NCBI GenBank assembly: GCA_026391455.1 | Contig: JAPLEH010000066.1 | Coordinates: forward strand, 121,675-185,674 | Direction: 5' to 3' | Length of the DNA: 64,000 nucleotides | Source of the DNA: Bacteroidota bacterium | GTDB lineage: Bacteria > Bacteroidota > Bacteroidia > Chitinophagales > Chitinophagaceae | Shown: positions 1-9,240 of the stretch, one piece after another | How positions within the stretch are numbered: position 1 is the first letter of the stretch | How the letters are laid out: each line of letters begins with the position of its first letter | Notes under the pieces: model-generated | Told to the model about the DNA's origin: nothing | The model's input: the letters and a program-made list of their open reading frames with translations, nothing else | Databases searched by the model: none | Program-made: the position numbers and the translations under genes

Positions 1-290
1 TGAAAGAGCATTTGTGGGTTGGTAGCGCTGTTCCAGGGAAATGTTGATGCATTCGGATTAAATGCTTTATACTCAGTGATAGGCGTATTATCATTCAAGC
101 TGGTTGTCTTTAAGTTTTCCTTCATCCAAACCTGATTACCAATTTTAACGGTATTGTACACATTACCATTCACATCTTTAATCGTTACTGGCAAATCGTT
201 TGGCAAATTATCGGGCACTTCATTGGCCTCTTTCTTACAAGAGATAAAAAGAACAGCTAAAACTGGCATTAAAAGGATTAGTTTTTTCAT
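1..290 (-). CDS. FISUMP-domain lipoprotein (N-terminal part, runs off left edge)
   Basis: Only the first 96 codons are inside the window. The ATG at 288-290 opens a signal peptide ending in LFISC, so Cys18 should be the lipid anchor of an exported lipoprotein. Residues 44-62 read [19 protein letters not shown], the characteristic opening of the FISUMP domain (Fibrobacter succinogenes major paralogous domain), a family of secreted Bacteroidota and Fibrobacterota proteins with no established activity. The reading frame is open to the window edge with no stop. The rest of the domain, normally 150-200 residues, lies to the left. The family call rests on this motif; the function is unknown. Confidence 0.75.
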   Translation of the reverse strand, partial: MKKLILLMPVLAVLFISCKKEANEVPDNLPNDLPVTIKDVNGNVYNTVKIGNQVWMKENLKTTSLNDNTPITEYKAFNPNASTFPWNSATNPQMLF

Positions 291-581
291 ATTGGTTGAT
301 TTAATGTACGGTGTACGAGACCGATTATATTTTAGGTTTTAGAATTAAGATTTTAGATTTGTTGTATGGCATATTTTCCTATTAACAGTGTAATAACATT
401 ATGCCATTTTCATCTTTCCGCTACTTACATACCGATATTAATTGAGGGAGGGTTGCCCGGGTTGCAAAATTTTATTATGGTGTACGCAACGAAATAAAAA
501 TGAAAGCGATTATGAGTGAGTAAAGATTGTCCCTATTCTAAACACGGCCTGCATACACCATTGCCAGAGGCAATAGAATAA

Positions 582-608
582 CTATGCGAGGCTACAAGTC
601 TCGCATAG
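582..608. repeat. REP-like palindrome in gene-free region 291-640
   Basis: A perfect 9-bp inverted repeat (CTATGCGAG / CTCGCATAG) encloses the 9-base loop GCTACAAGT. It lies 33 bp beyond the 3' end of the ParE-like gene, so it could terminate that transcript, although no strong T-run follows on the minus strand. Its form resembles the short extragenic palindromes of Bacteroidota. The rest of 291-640 is AT-rich and holds no gene that I can see. Confidence 0.45.
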
Positions 609-640
609 CGGGGTGCAAAGCATAAGCTAAAGCAATATGA

Positions 641-922
641 TTATTTAAGTATTCTTGCAGAATGGTGAATACGAATGATCGAAACTTGCGTTGCGGAAGT
701 TTTGTAAATAATTCGGTAGTTACCCTGAATCAACTCCCGGATTGTTACATCCTCAAATTCAGGAACAACTCTCCCGGAATTAGGAAAGTTTTCTAACTGA
801 TCGGCTCTTAAAATAATTTTATCAACCACACGTTCAGCATATACTTTCGAATCTCTTGAAATGTAATCATAAATGGATCTCAAATCTTCAAGGGCTAGCT
901 CTGTCCAAACAATCTTTACCAT
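641..922 (-). CDS. parE: ParE/RelE-type toxin of a toxin-antitoxin pair
   Basis: A 93-residue protein of the ParE/RelE toxin superfamily. The N-terminus VKIVWTELALEDLRSIYDYI has the usual pattern for this fold (W-T-x-x-A-x-x-D-L-x-x-I-x-x-Y-I). The middle block has the conserved R-E-L-x-x-G-N-Y-R-I-I-Y-K sequence, and the end reads I-I-R-I-H-H-S-A-R. ParE members poison gyrase and RelE members cut mRNA on the ribosome; the sequence alone does not say which applies here. The gene overlaps the upstream antitoxin by seven bases (ATGGTAA), so translation is probably coupled. Length is normal and the gene appears intact. Confidence 0.85.
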   Translation of the reverse strand: MVKIVWTELALEDLRSIYDYISRDSKVYAERVVDKIILRADQLENFPNSGRVVPEFEDVTIRELIQGNYRIIYKTSATQVSIIRIHHSARILK

Positions 923-1089
923 TTTTTTACCAGCTCTTTAACCTTTGAATGAGCTACCGTTTTTTTCTTTTTTACCTGAGCTAATCCTTGTTCTACCTTT
1001 TCCACAAATACAAGCCTTTCCAAAAGCTCTTCCAGCTCAAATTGCTTTGGGAGCTCTTTTATTGTATCTATTACTTTGTCCCTTTTCAT
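916..1089 (-). CDS. Small antitoxin partner of the ParE-like toxin
   Basis: A 57-residue reading frame from the ATG at 1087-1089 to the TAA at 916-918, ending inside the toxin start codon region. The protein starts MKRDKVIDTIKELPKQFELE, is rich in Glu and Lys (a predicted long helix, residues 15-45), and has a basic tail KKKKTVAHSKVKELVKKW. That fits the small antitoxins found before ParE/RelE toxins in Bacteroidota: an N-terminal dimer segment and a charged toxin-binding tail. I cannot assign it to ParD, Phd or another named family. The pair should be autoregulated as one operon, by analogy with the family. Confidence 0.7.
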   Translation of the reverse strand: MKRDKVIDTIKELPKQFELEELLERLVFVEKVEQGLAQVKKKKTVAHSKVKELVKKW

Positions 1090-1198
1090 TTTTAAAAATT
1101 TTCTGCTATGTATTGATTTTTTTTAAAATCGGTAAATTTGAAAACATCAATTCAACACGTAAATTTATGATATTATAGGCACTTGAGATATTTTAGAC

Positions 1199-1354
1199 CT
1201 GCCTGCCGGTTTACCTACCGTAATGAAATGCAGGTATGGTAGGCAAGATTTCGATTGGGGATTTTAGATTTTTCCGACGATGCCACCCCATTCATTTCCT
1301 GTAGGCAACCCTGCAGGCTATTAACCATTCACCACCTGCCTGCCGGCAGGCAAG
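1199..1354. repeat. Intergenic palindromic repeats
   Basis: Two units of a repeat family that recurs in the window. At about 1206-1230 an ACCTACCGTAATGAAATGCAGGT unit forms an imperfect hairpin; a close copy sits at 26465-26487. At 1335-1354 lies the palindrome CCTGCCTGCCGGCAGGCAAG, repeated near 11044, 11169, 62640 and 62900. The rest of 1090-1362 is AT-rich and must contain the promoter of the toxin-antitoxin pair, but I see no clear box. Confidence 0.6.
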
Positions 1355-1362
1355 TTCACCAT

Positions 1363-3339
1363 TCACCTTATCAACATTACCGTCCCCTTCTGAAAATGAA
1401 CCTTTTTATCCGCCCCTAATCCCTCCACCATCCAGATATATACATCCGGGTTTTGCTGAATGCCTTTGAGCATACCATCCCAACCACGGTGCCCGGGCGG
1501 CATATCATACACCAACTGGCCCCAGCGGTTGTACACCCGGAAATAGTGCAGTTGACGGATACCAATGAGAATCGGATAGAAGTAATCATTCCTGCCATCA
1601 TTATTGGGCGTGAATCCTGTGGGCACATAGATCTTCACTTCTTTTACCGTCTTTACACTTTGGGTGTCGATGGTTACACATCCCGCAGCTGTTGTGATAC
1701 GGATACGATACGTGATCTCTGCTTCGAGCAAGCTGTTGAAAATAGGATTCAAAATATTCGCATCACTCAGGTTGAGTGCCGGTTGCCAGGTGTATTCTTC
1801 GCCAAAATCGCGCGCACGCAACTCAATGGGAATATTGATCACCGAATATTCCAGCGGATACCGAACACCGGGCCTCGGTACTTCTATGGTAATATCTTCC
1901 GTGCGTGTAAATTCATTGCAGCCCCGTTTGTCAAACAATTGCGCTTTGTATTGTCCCGATTGAGAAACCCTATACCGAAGCCCATGCGCTCCGCTGATCG
2001 GCGCATTATTGCGATACCATTGCACACTGTCCGGCGGATGCGTGACCTGCAGTACAGCACTATCTCCCGACGTGATACAATAATTCCGTTTGCCAATGAA
2101 TTGCATCGCCGTATCCACAATGATCGGCGTTACGATCACCGTATCCTCACTGTTGCACCCGCCACCGATGCTATTGATATGTAAAATATATTCTGTAGTT
2201 ACCGTAGGGCTGGCCCGCGGGCTGGAGATGGTGGGGTTAGAGAGTCCGGTAGCCGGGGTCCAGTTGTATACCACATTGCTGCGTGTATAATCGCCGATAA
2301 ATGGCGGCGATCCATTGCAAAATACTTTATCTTCTCCCGCCTTTGCCTTTAGTTTGAGGGTATCGATCAGGTGCGCATACAGGGTATCCCTGCATCCGTA
2401 TCCTTCATAGGGCAATAATTCCACAGCAATAATGGTTCCCGGCGGCGGTGGTGGTGCCAGGTGCAGCGTTTGCCCGCTGCCGAGTATGGTGGTAAAGGCA
2501 TTATCATGCCAGATATAATTCTGATAGCCATAGGGGGCCGTCAGTACCACTTCGCGGTCATCCGGGCAATAGGTGGCGCCGGTAAATTCACTGCTGCATT
2601 CGGAATTCACATCGATATAAGCATATCCAAAATGACGGCGGAAAGTGCAATCCGCTGTTTTGAACATCAGGCGGATGGTTTTCCCTGCTTTGCCATTGAG
2701 GCTGATGGAAACGGCCGTCCAGTCCTTACACCATACCGGCGTGGTATCTCCCCCGTAATTGGGCGATTGAAAAAAGCCGGGTAAGGGTGAGCCATTGGGA
2801 AAAAAAGTAAAAGACGAACAGGTGATGAGCTCATTGTCGGTTACATTGGTCACTTCCAGTTCGAGCCGGGGCTGTTGAAACTCCAGGTGACTGGGATCCT
2901 GAAATACCACAGCATAATTGTAAATAAGGGAATAGGTATTTCTATCCGAAGGGATGGTGAATTCATACGACAAGCCTTCTGCCTGTGCGCCGCCCGTAGT
3001 ATTGCCCAATTTTACCGCATAGCCGCTACCGTTAGGACAGACCACGGGAAAACCACCAAAGTAATCCACCTCCCCGGAATTACGGGAATAGATCGTATGC
3101 TGATCCGGCATCGGTCCGCTTACGGGGCTGAGGGTGATGATATTCAGGCCCCCTGCCCCCACCACCTGGCCCACATAGCAGGTCCAGTTTGAAAAGTCGC
3201 CTTTTTCGAAATCAATATTGGGTGGACAATCCTGTGCAAACGACCGGCTACCCTGTATGCAGATGAACAGCAATAGAATAAGCCACCGTGCGGCAGCCGG
3301 TTTGGTGTTATGGTAATTCCGGGAAGGGTGCAATGTCAC
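1363..3339 (-). CDS. Large secreted protein with type B (gliding-type) T9SS sorting domain
   Basis: A 658-residue protein starting at a GTG (3337-3339). Residues 1-36 form a signal peptide (hydrophobic WLILLLFICIQGSRSFAQ, cleavage after FAQ). The last ~85 residues start VPTGFTPNNDGRNDYFYP and contain F-R-V-Y-N-R-W-G-Q-L-V and G-W-D-G. This is the gliding motility-associated C-terminal domain, a type B signal for export and surface display by the type IX secretion system. The middle has lectin- or jelly-roll-like beta sequence (residues ~40-240) and at least two PKD/Ig-like repeats with the W-T-P-A-T-G-L-S-N-P motif. No catalytic motif is visible, so an adhesin or structural surface role is likely but inferred. 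It is divergent from the histidine kinase gene. Confidence 0.85.
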   Translation of the reverse strand: MTLHPSRNYHNTKPAAARWLILLLFICIQGSRSFAQDCPPNIDFEKGDFSNWTCYVGQVVGAGGLNIITLSPVSGPMPDQHTIYSRNSGEVDYFGGFPVVCPNGSGYAVKLGNTTGGAQAEGLSYEFTIPSDRNTYSLIYNYAVVFQDPSHLEFQQPRLELEVTNVTDNELITCSSFTFFPNGSPLPGFFQSPNYGGDTTPVWCKDWTAVSISLNGKAGKTIRLMFKTADCTFRRHFGYAYIDVNSECSSEFTGATYCPDDREVVLTAPYGYQNYIWHDNAFTTILGSGQTLHLAPPPPPGTIIAVELLPYEGYGCRDTLYAHLIDTLKLKAKAGEDKVFCNGSPPFIGDYTRSNVVYNWTPATGLSNPTISSPRASPTVTTEYILHINSIGGGCNSEDTVIVTPIIVDTAMQFIGKRNYCITSGDSAVLQVTHPPDSVQWYRNNAPISGAHGLRYRVSQSGQYKAQLFDKRGCNEFTRTEDITIEVPRPGVRYPLEYSVINIPIELRARDFGEEYTWQPALNLSDANILNPIFNSLLEAEITYRIRITTAAGCVTIDTQSVKTVKEVKIYVPTGFTPNNDGRNDYFYPILIGIRQLHYFRVYNRWGQLVYDMPPGHRGWDGMLKGIQQNPDVYIWMVEGLGADKKVHFQKGTVMLIR

Positions 3340-3680
3340 AACTTAATGTCTCTAAAGATACAAATACCATTTGAAAACGTAAGGAGGTGAAAACGGGTTG
3401 CCCGAACCTATGTTTTGTTGTACAAGAATGTATGAGTATACCGGTCGTAACATTCAACAATATTACTACAGGTAAGAAAACAAACGAATGACCAGAATGT
3501 GGATAAGCCTCCTTCCGAAAATGTAACCGAGGGCCGGATAAAGTTGAGCCATATCAAGAAAATAAAAATACCCTACGTGAAACTACGATAAACGCCCATT
3601 TTCTCACTGAAAAAATAGGTGCTTACCTGAAAAAAGTCCTACCTTAATTCTACCAATATTCTAAATCAAAGAAAGGCCTT
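3340..3680. other. Divergent intergenic region
   Basis: This 341-bp AT-rich stretch separates the type IX cargo gene (minus) from the histidine kinase gene (plus) and must hold both promoters. A TATCTTTA box on the minus strand near 3350-3360 is one base off the Bacteroidota -7 consensus TAnnTTTG. On the plus strand only near matches are seen. No small gene is evident. Confidence 0.4.
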
Positions 3681-5132
3681 ATGAACATTACTGCACATGA
3701 GTTTCATACGCACGAAACCAAATCCCCCACGGTAAAACTTCGTCGTCATTTTTCTTCTCTCAAAAAGAAGATTGCGCATCTGCTGAATGAAATTCAATTA
3801 GTAGGGCTCAGCCCGGAAATGGAAGAATTTGAGCAACGAAAATTAAAGATCTTCAACCTGCTGAATTTTCTGCAACTGATTGCTGGCATACTGATTCCCA
3901 TTTCTGGTTTGCTCAATTCGAGCCACCTTCCCGAAGGCTATTGGATCGTACTGAGTCTTCCGCCCGTAGCGAGTGTGTTGGTATTGTATCTTACGCACAA
4001 ACATAAACATGAGCTGGCCACCATTGCCTGTTTCATCGTATATCCGTTTCTCACCAGTATCATTTACATGTATGGAATGAATCCGGGCACCACCCTGTTC
4101 TTCATTTTATACGGAGTGTTGTCTGTGTTCTTCCTGAAAGATACCGGGTATATGATCTTCTCCCTCGGCTTTTCATTGGTGAGTTATTTTTTACTGGCTG
4201 TGGTGATCCGGCATTATCCCTATGAATTATATCGGGTAAGTGATGTGCATTATTATTTCAATCAGGTACTGGCATTACTCTTTATTTTTTACGGATTGAT
4301 TTTGATCAAGCGGGAAAATTCCGGTTACCAGGCATATATCCTCTCCAAAAATGAAATGCTGCAGGGAAAGAACCAGGAAATCATGTATCAATCCGGTAAG
4401 ATCAGGGCGCATACCGAAAGGTTGAAACAACAGGCTTCAGAATTGCAGGAATTAAATTCACTGAAAAATAAAATGTTCAGCATCATTTCGCACGATCTGA
4501 AAGCACCCATTTATGGCCTGCGTACGCTTTTCAATAATGTACGCGAAAAGAAAATGACGGTGACCCAATTGAAAAATGTGGTACCGGAAATTCAAAACGA
4601 ACTGAACTATGTGGTGGGCATGATGGACAACCTGCTGCAATGGGCCAAAACACAAATGCAGAACAATGCGGTGAACCCGCAAAAACTCAACCTGAAGGAA
4701 TCCATTCAGGAAGTGGTGCAATTGCTGAGCCAGCAGGCCAGATTGAAACAGATCATTATTGCCAATGAAACACCGGATGCGGCCTTTAGCCATGGAGATA
4801 AAGATATGATCAGCCTGGTATTGCGCAACCTGGTATCGAATGCCATCAAATTCACGCCGGAGAAAGGAAAGATATCAGTAGGCGTATCAGAACATGATTC
4901 GTTTGTGGAAGTGTATGTGAAAGACAGCGGAACCGGTATCAGCCCGGAAGCCCTGAAGAAGATCAACAACAATAATTTCTATACTACGAAAGGAACTGCC
5001 AGCGAATCAGGCACAGGGCTAGGGCTCATGCTGTGTAAAGAATTTCTGGCCAGAAACGGAAGTCAACTGCATATCGAAAGCAGGCCGGGCGGAGGCAGTA
5101 TATTTTCCTTCTCCCTGTTAAAAACAGCCTGA
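3681..5132 (+). CDS. Membrane-bound sensor histidine kinase
   Basis: A 483-residue two-component sensor. Residues ~60-210 hold about six membrane segments (7TM-like or MASE-like sensing region). A coiled coil (~220-262) leads to the HisKA region with the phosphate-accepting His271 in the H-box SIISHDLKAPIYGLR. The HATPase_c domain has the N-box LRNLVSNAIKF (Asn383, Asn388), the G1 box VKDSGTGIS (Asp415) and the G2 box SGTGLGLMLCKEF. All catalytic boxes are intact. No response regulator gene lies next to it, so it is an orphan kinase in this window; the stimulus is unknown. The N-terminal cytosolic ~55 residues are not recognised. Confidence 0.92.
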   Translation: MNITAHEFHTHETKSPTVKLRRHFSSLKKKIAHLLNEIQLVGLSPEMEEFEQRKLKIFNLLNFLQLIAGILIPISGLLNSSHLPEGYWIVLSLPPVASVLVLYLTHKHKHELATIACFIVYPFLTSIIYMYGMNPGTTLFFILYGVLSVFFLKDTGYMIFSLGFSLVSYFLLAVVIRHYPYELYRVSDVHYYFNQVLALLFIFYGLILIKRENSGYQAYILSKNEMLQGKNQEIMYQSGKIRAHTERLKQQASELQELNSLKNKMFSIISHDLKAPIYGLRTLFNNVREKKMTVTQLKNVVPEIQNELNYVVGMMDNLLQWAKTQMQNNAVNPQKLNLKESIQEVVQLLSQQARLKQIIIANETPDAAFSHGDKDMISLVLRNLVSNAIKFTPEKGKISVGVSEHDSFVEVYVKDSGTGISPEALKKINNNNFYTTKGTASESGTGLGLMLCKEFLARNGSQLHIESRPGGGSIFSFSLLKTA

Positions 5133-5192
5133 GCGGCTGTATAACGGTGATGTATAGGTGAAAAAAATCACCTATGCTGTACCCATTGCGGG

Positions 5193-5444
5193 TTAATTAT
5201 CCATTTCCGACTGGAAAAAGCCAAGGTCTGCCAGAATGATGGCCGGACTGGTATAATTCAGCAAACTGTTATTCAGGTTTTCCCTCAGCTCTTCCCGGGT
5301 GCTGCGGTAAGAGGCACGGGTACGACTGTGGTTGTAGGTAACAATTTTGAAACAAGCCAGTAAAGAGGTCTGGATGATGAAGTCTTCGTTTAACTGGAAG
5401 CTGCCGGCAATATATGCCTGGTCATTGAAGAGAAGGTTTTTCAT
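5193..5444 (-). CDS. Small hypothetical protein
   Basis: An 83-residue protein, MKNLLFNDQAYIAGSFQLNE onward, with no signal peptide, membrane segment or motif that I recognise. The reading is globular (mixed hydrophobic and charged residues; two Cys). A TATCCTTG box (one base off TAnnTTTG) lies about 20 bases upstream on the minus strand, which supports it as a real gene. It is convergent with the histidine kinase gene (60 bp between the stops). The function is not known. Confidence 0.5.
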   Translation of the reverse strand: MKNLLFNDQAYIAGSFQLNEDFIIQTSLLACFKIVTYNHSRTRASYRSTREELRENLNNSLLNYTSPAIILADLGFFQSEMDN

Positions 5445-5723
5445 ACAACGATATTGGTTTTACAAGGATAATTGATTATGCCCGGAGGCATTGTATTCTA
5501 AAGATGGAAAAAAAAATAATACGATGGATATTTTTTTACGGATTTAGCAACTTCTACGGAATAAACACGTGGAAGTACGTGCCGGCTTTACGGAAACCCC
5601 GATACCCTACGGCCAATGAGCCATTGGGGCAAAATTTATGGATATTTCATTCAACCAGATTTATATACCCGGCAGCAATATCAACCCTACCGGCACGTTT
5701 AGAAAAACGAATCTTTGCAGCTT

Positions 5724-6179
5724 ATGGAATTGAAAGTGGTGGAACAAAAACCCCTGAAACGGATCTATTATAATTTTCTGGCCATTTGCTCGGCCATTAT
5801 CGTTGGCAGCCTTATCCTGTTCCTGTCGGGCTATGGCTTTTTTCAATATGCCATATGGGCCACCAAACTAAAAGATATATTTCTGTTACTGGTGATTTGC
5901 CTCGCCGGGATTTTCTTTTTCTACCAGCAGGCACAGCGTAAAAAACTGGTTCAATACAGCAATTTTGATGATAAAATCCGGTTTTACGAAAGCTTTTACC
6001 GCAACCGCAACTGGTGGCAGGTGTTCTCCTGTGTGATTTCCTGTTTTTTATTGCTGATTACCCATCGCCTCATTTTTCTTGCCTTTTGCCTGTGGGATCT
6101 CGTTACCATGCTGATTGCTTATCCCTCTCCCGCCATGATCCGCAAAGACCTGGGCGATGAAGAGATCATGGTGAATTGA
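5724..6179 (+). CDS. Small membrane protein of unknown function
   Basis: A 151-residue protein with about four predicted membrane helices: residues ~17-37, 47-66, 103-118 and 119-135. I chose the ATG at 5724 (MELKVVEQKPLKR) over an in-frame TTG nine bases upstream. Basic loops (QQAQRKKLVQ at ~70) suggest cytosolic faces. No family motif is evident. It precedes the L,D-transpeptidase gene by 93 bp on the same strand and might share its transcript. The 279-bp stretch before it (5445-5723) shows no other convincing gene. Confidence 0.6.
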   Translation: MELKVVEQKPLKRIYYNFLAICSAIIVGSLILFLSGYGFFQYAIWATKLKDIFLLLVICLAGIFFFYQQAQRKKLVQYSNFDDKIRFYESFYRNRNWWQVFSCVISCFLLLITHRLIFLAFCLWDLVTMLIAYPSPAMIRKDLGDEEIMVN

Positions 6180-6272
6180 ACCGCTTCCACTCCCCTCTTT
6201 GTGGTATACCGGTTCGCATATGCAACAGATAGCGTAATTTTAGCGCGTATCATTAACCATAAATCCCTTCAG

Positions 6273-7946
6273 ATGAATTTCAGACACGTGCTGTATTCGC
6301 TCCCCTTTTTATTGATAGCGGCCTCCTGCGGAAACGGAGGCAAAGACACCAACGGCCCGGATAACAATGATACGGCCTTCGTAACCGAAGACGTGGACAA
6401 ACCCGTGGACGAAAAAGAGTCGAAAAAGAAAGTGACCGACCGCGATGTAAGCATTACGCGGGACCTGGCCTACAACGATATGTTTCTCGACAGCATGGCC
6501 ATGGAACGCTATATCCAGCGCCGCGAACTGGGCGATAAAAAGATTGCCCGCCGGATACGGAGTTTTTATAACGCACGGAACTACCAATATGGCTGGTTCT
6601 CCACAAAAGGGCTAACTGAACAGAGCCGTTTCTTCTGGAATCAATACGATTATGCGGTCACCCATTTAAAGGACACCACCCTGGTAAACAGTGCCTTTTA
6701 CAAACAAGCGGAGCGCTACCTCAATATGGAAAAAATGACCGCCAGCGCCGGCGACAGCCTGGTGCGCGAGACCGAGTTTGGCTTTACCGAACATTTCATC
6801 CGCTTTATCAACAGCACCTATGCAAAAGGCTATGTAAAGCGCAAAGAACAGGAACGGTTCATCCCTATTAAAAAAACTGACCCCATCGCTTTGGCCGATT
6901 CATTGCTCAACAAAAAGCACAGCGATGATAAATATTACGAAGATGTAAACGAGATGTATGGGGCACTTAAAAAGAACCTGCAGCTCTATCTCGGTATTGT
7001 AAAAGCGGGAGGCTGGCCCACCATCCCCTCCGTAAAGTCGATCAAAAAAGGGGAAACCAATGCGTCCATCCCGCTGATCAAAAAAAGACTGCAGCTGACC
7101 AACGACCTGCCCGGTACTGACAGTAGCAATGTGTTCAACGATTCATTGGAAACTGCGGTAAAAGTTTTTCAGAAAAGACATGGATACAAACAGGATGGCA
7201 TCATAACGGCCACCCTCATCAAAGACATGAATGTACCTGCTCTCTCCCGTCTCAAACAGGTATTGCTGAATATGGACCGCATGCGCTGGATGCCGCAAAA
7301 CCCGCAGGGCAACCTGATTATTGTAAACATTCCCGAATTCATTTTGCATGTATATGATGGTAAAAAAACGGTATTCGATATGGTGGTGGTGGTAGGGCGT
7401 GTGGGCAATAACACCATGATGTTTAACGGCGACCTGAGTCAGATCGTATTCAGCCCCTATTGGAATGTGCCACCCAGCATCATTGAAAAAGAGATCAATC
7501 CGGCTGTTGCACGTAATCCCAATTATCTCGCGAATAAGAATATGGAACGGGTGGGCAATGGTATCCGTCAGAAGCCAGGCCCTGGAAATGCATTGGGCAA
7601 AGTGAAATTCATATTCCCCAACAGTTTCAATATGTATTTTCATGACACGCCCTCTAAGAGCCTTTTCGGTCAGGATAAGCGGGCTTTTAGTCATGGTTGT
7701 ATCCGTCTCAGTGAGCCGCAAAAAATGGCTGAATGGCTCCTCCGTGATTATCCCGAATGGAATACAGAAAAAATCGTGAGTGCGATGAATCAAACTTCCG
7801 AAAAAGTGGTGAAGTTAAAAACGGCAATTCCGGTATTCATCATTTACTATACGGCGTGGGTGGATAATGAGGGGCAACTCAATTTCAGGGATGATGTATA
7901 TCAGCATGATATGGTTGAGTTGCAAAAAATGTTCAGCAACCCCTAA
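6273..7946 (+). CDS. L,D-transpeptidase (YcbB-like, lipoprotein)
   Basis: A 557-residue periplasmic enzyme that would form 3-3 crosslinks in peptidoglycan or attach proteins to it. I start it at the ATG at 6273, which opens a lipoprotein signal (PFLLIAASC, Cys19); the longer frame from 6201 would bury this signal. Domains in order: an acidic linker, a helical scaffold region (~60-270), a peptidoglycan-binding module (~275-345, PLIKKRLQL and AVKVFQKRHG) and a YkuD catalytic domain (~365-500). The active site is SHGCIRLSE with nucleophile Cys476; an upstream conserved His lies in YFHDTPSK. Domain order matches the YcbB/LdtD group. A strong terminator follows. Confidence 0.93.
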   Translation: MNFRHVLYSLPFLLIAASCGNGGKDTNGPDNNDTAFVTEDVDKPVDEKESKKKVTDRDVSITRDLAYNDMFLDSMAMERYIQRRELGDKKIARRIRSFYNARNYQYGWFSTKGLTEQSRFFWNQYDYAVTHLKDTTLVNSAFYKQAERYLNMEKMTASAGDSLVRETEFGFTEHFIRFINSTYAKGYVKRKEQERFIPIKKTDPIALADSLLNKKHSDDKYYEDVNEMYGALKKNLQLYLGIVKAGGWPTIPSVKSIKKGETNASIPLIKKRLQLTNDLPGTDSSNVFNDSLETAVKVFQKRHGYKQDGIITATLIKDMNVPALSRLKQVLLNMDRMRWMPQNPQGNLIIVNIPEFILHVYDGKKTVFDMVVVVGRVGNNTMMFNGDLSQIVFSPYWNVPPSIIEKEINPAVARNPNYLANKNMERVGNGIRQKPGPGNALGKVKFIFPNSFNMYFHDTPSKSLFGQDKRAFSHGCIRLSEPQKMAEWLLRDYPEWNTEKIVSAMNQTSEKVVKLKTAIPVFIIYYTAWVDNEGQLNFRDDVYQHDMVELQKMFSNP

Positions 7947-8006
7947 AAAAGAAAATAGATTGACTGAGAAACGGTGATACAGCTATTTCACCATTCATCC
8001 AGTTCC

Positions 8007-8042
8007 TGCTGCACCATACCCGGTATGGTGCAGCATTTTTTT
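8007..8042 (+). terminator. Rho-independent terminator after the L,D-transpeptidase
   Basis: A perfect 14-base inverted repeat (TGCTGCACCATACC / GGTATGGTGCAGCA) is followed by seven T. It lies 60 bp after the L,D-transpeptidase stop and isolates that gene from the next. Confidence 0.9.
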
Positions 8043-8096
8043 GCTTCGCCTTGCCCTGTATATACCGGCTGTATTAACCAAAACCCATTTAATTTT

Positions 8097-8405
8097 ATGG
8101 TAAGGTATTACATGTCCTTTGCAGTACCGGAGGGCCGGCAACGCACCGCGCAGCAGATCATCGACCGGTATTTTGATGAATTATATAAAAACGGACCCGG
8201 AGGCATGCGAAGTCAATGCTATGCGGATACCGACGACGACCGGCAATTCATACATATCAAGAGTTTTAAAAAAGAAGCCGTGGCCAATCAGCATTTTAAG
8301 TCGCCCACTTTCCGTGAGTATATGCAAAAACTGGCCGAACTTTGTGGCAGTAAGCCGGTCTTTTCCCGTTTGCTACAACAACAGACATTTGAATCCATTT
8401 ACTGA
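8097..8405 (+). CDS. ABM-like small ferredoxin-fold protein
   Basis: A 102-residue protein. The ATG at 8097 is preferred, because the frame upstream of it runs through the terminator hairpin. The pattern fits the antibiotic-biosynthesis-monooxygenase (ABM) dimeric alpha-beta barrel fold: an early beta strand (YYMSFAVPEG), a helix (~17-33), a central strand (DRQFIHIKSF) and then the typical K-E-A-V-A-N-Q-H-F-K-S-P-T-F-R-E-Y block. Members include small cofactor-free monooxygenases and heme-degrading enzymes, but many have unknown substrates. No metal- or heme-binding residue can be assigned with confidence. Confidence 0.55.
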   Translation: MVRYYMSFAVPEGRQRTAQQIIDRYFDELYKNGPGGMRSQCYADTDDDRQFIHIKSFKKEAVANQHFKSPTFREYMQKLAELCGSKPVFSRLLQQQTFESIY

Positions 8406-8475
8406 AAGGGAATAGTTAAATGAATTTCAAATTCCCATTCTAAAATAATTGTTTAACTTCAATGAAAGCCATGTT

Positions 8476-9144
8476 ATGAAATTACTCCCTTCCATTACGC
8501 TGCTATTCCTGTTACTGTTTGCAACAGGGGCACAGGCACAACCTTTACGGATCAAGGAAAATAAATACAAGATCAACCTGCCGGAATACTGGAAGCATGG
8601 TAATAAGGTCTGGAGGAAATTAACCGAACGCTTGCCCCAGATTTGTGAAGAGTTAGTAGATAAAGATCTTTGTGGCGATGATTGCAATCCCCGTTACACC
8701 GTAGACTTTTACATGACGCCACCCGTGGTGGAGGATTACAATTCCTATGTAATATCTCCCAACCCGGCCGGCAACCCGCCTACGGATACCTGGGAATTTG
8801 TGACGTATTACCACTTTGAATGTTACCTGTTGCTGTACGACAATAAAACACAAGAACTGCTTACCAAAGTAATTGTGGTGGATTCAAATGAATTATGGAC
8901 CGTGAAAAACAGGGTAAGCCTGCAAAATAATGCCACCACACCACCTTCCGCTTATTCACCCCGCAATCTGCCCGTCAACGCACAGGGGCCGCCGTTAGCT
9001 TTTTATAGCCCGGGTACACCCAACTGGTCACCACAACGTACACAAACTCCTTTTTCCTACATCAATAAGAATGCTAACAAACTGGCTCCACAGGAAAAAG
9101 ACCAGCTTTTTATCGTGGATAATAAGTTCAAAGACCTGGAATAA
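8476..9144 (+). CDS. Secreted protein of unknown function
   Basis: A 222-residue protein. The ATG at 8476 starts a signal peptide (LLPSITLLFLLLFATGAQAQ, cleavage after AQA). The mature part has four Cys in the first 60 residues (including C-G-D-D-C) that may form disulfides, and a Pro/Asn-rich tail. I recognise no domain. Position alone gives little help: it lies between the ABM-like gene and the universal stress genes on the same strand, with gaps of 70 and 96 bp. Confidence 0.6.
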   Translation: MKLLPSITLLFLLLFATGAQAQPLRIKENKYKINLPEYWKHGNKVWRKLTERLPQICEELVDKDLCGDDCNPRYTVDFYMTPPVVEDYNSYVISPNPAGNPPTDTWEFVTYYHFECYLLLYDNKTQELLTKVIVVDSNELWTVKNRVSLQNNATTPPSAYSPRNLPVNAQGPPLAFYSPGTPNWSPQRTQTPFSYINKNANKLAPQEKDQLFIVDNKFKDLE

Positions 9145-9240
9145 GAGTAGTGTATGAAAACTATACAGGTATCTTAATAATTAATTTAGCGGAGCTTTGC
9201 CAAATCCGTTAAATTTATCGGTAAGAAACCAATCAACTTC

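Noticed and set aside
1453..2184. 243-codon frame opposite the type B T9SS gene
   Set aside because: It lies wholly antisense to a gene with clear signal and sorting domains, and its translation has no motif or signal peptide.
7143..7793. 216-codon frame opposite the L,D-transpeptidase catalytic domain
   Set aside because: It is antisense to the conserved YkuD region; the composition (many His, Phe, Ile) is what a reversed coding strand gives.
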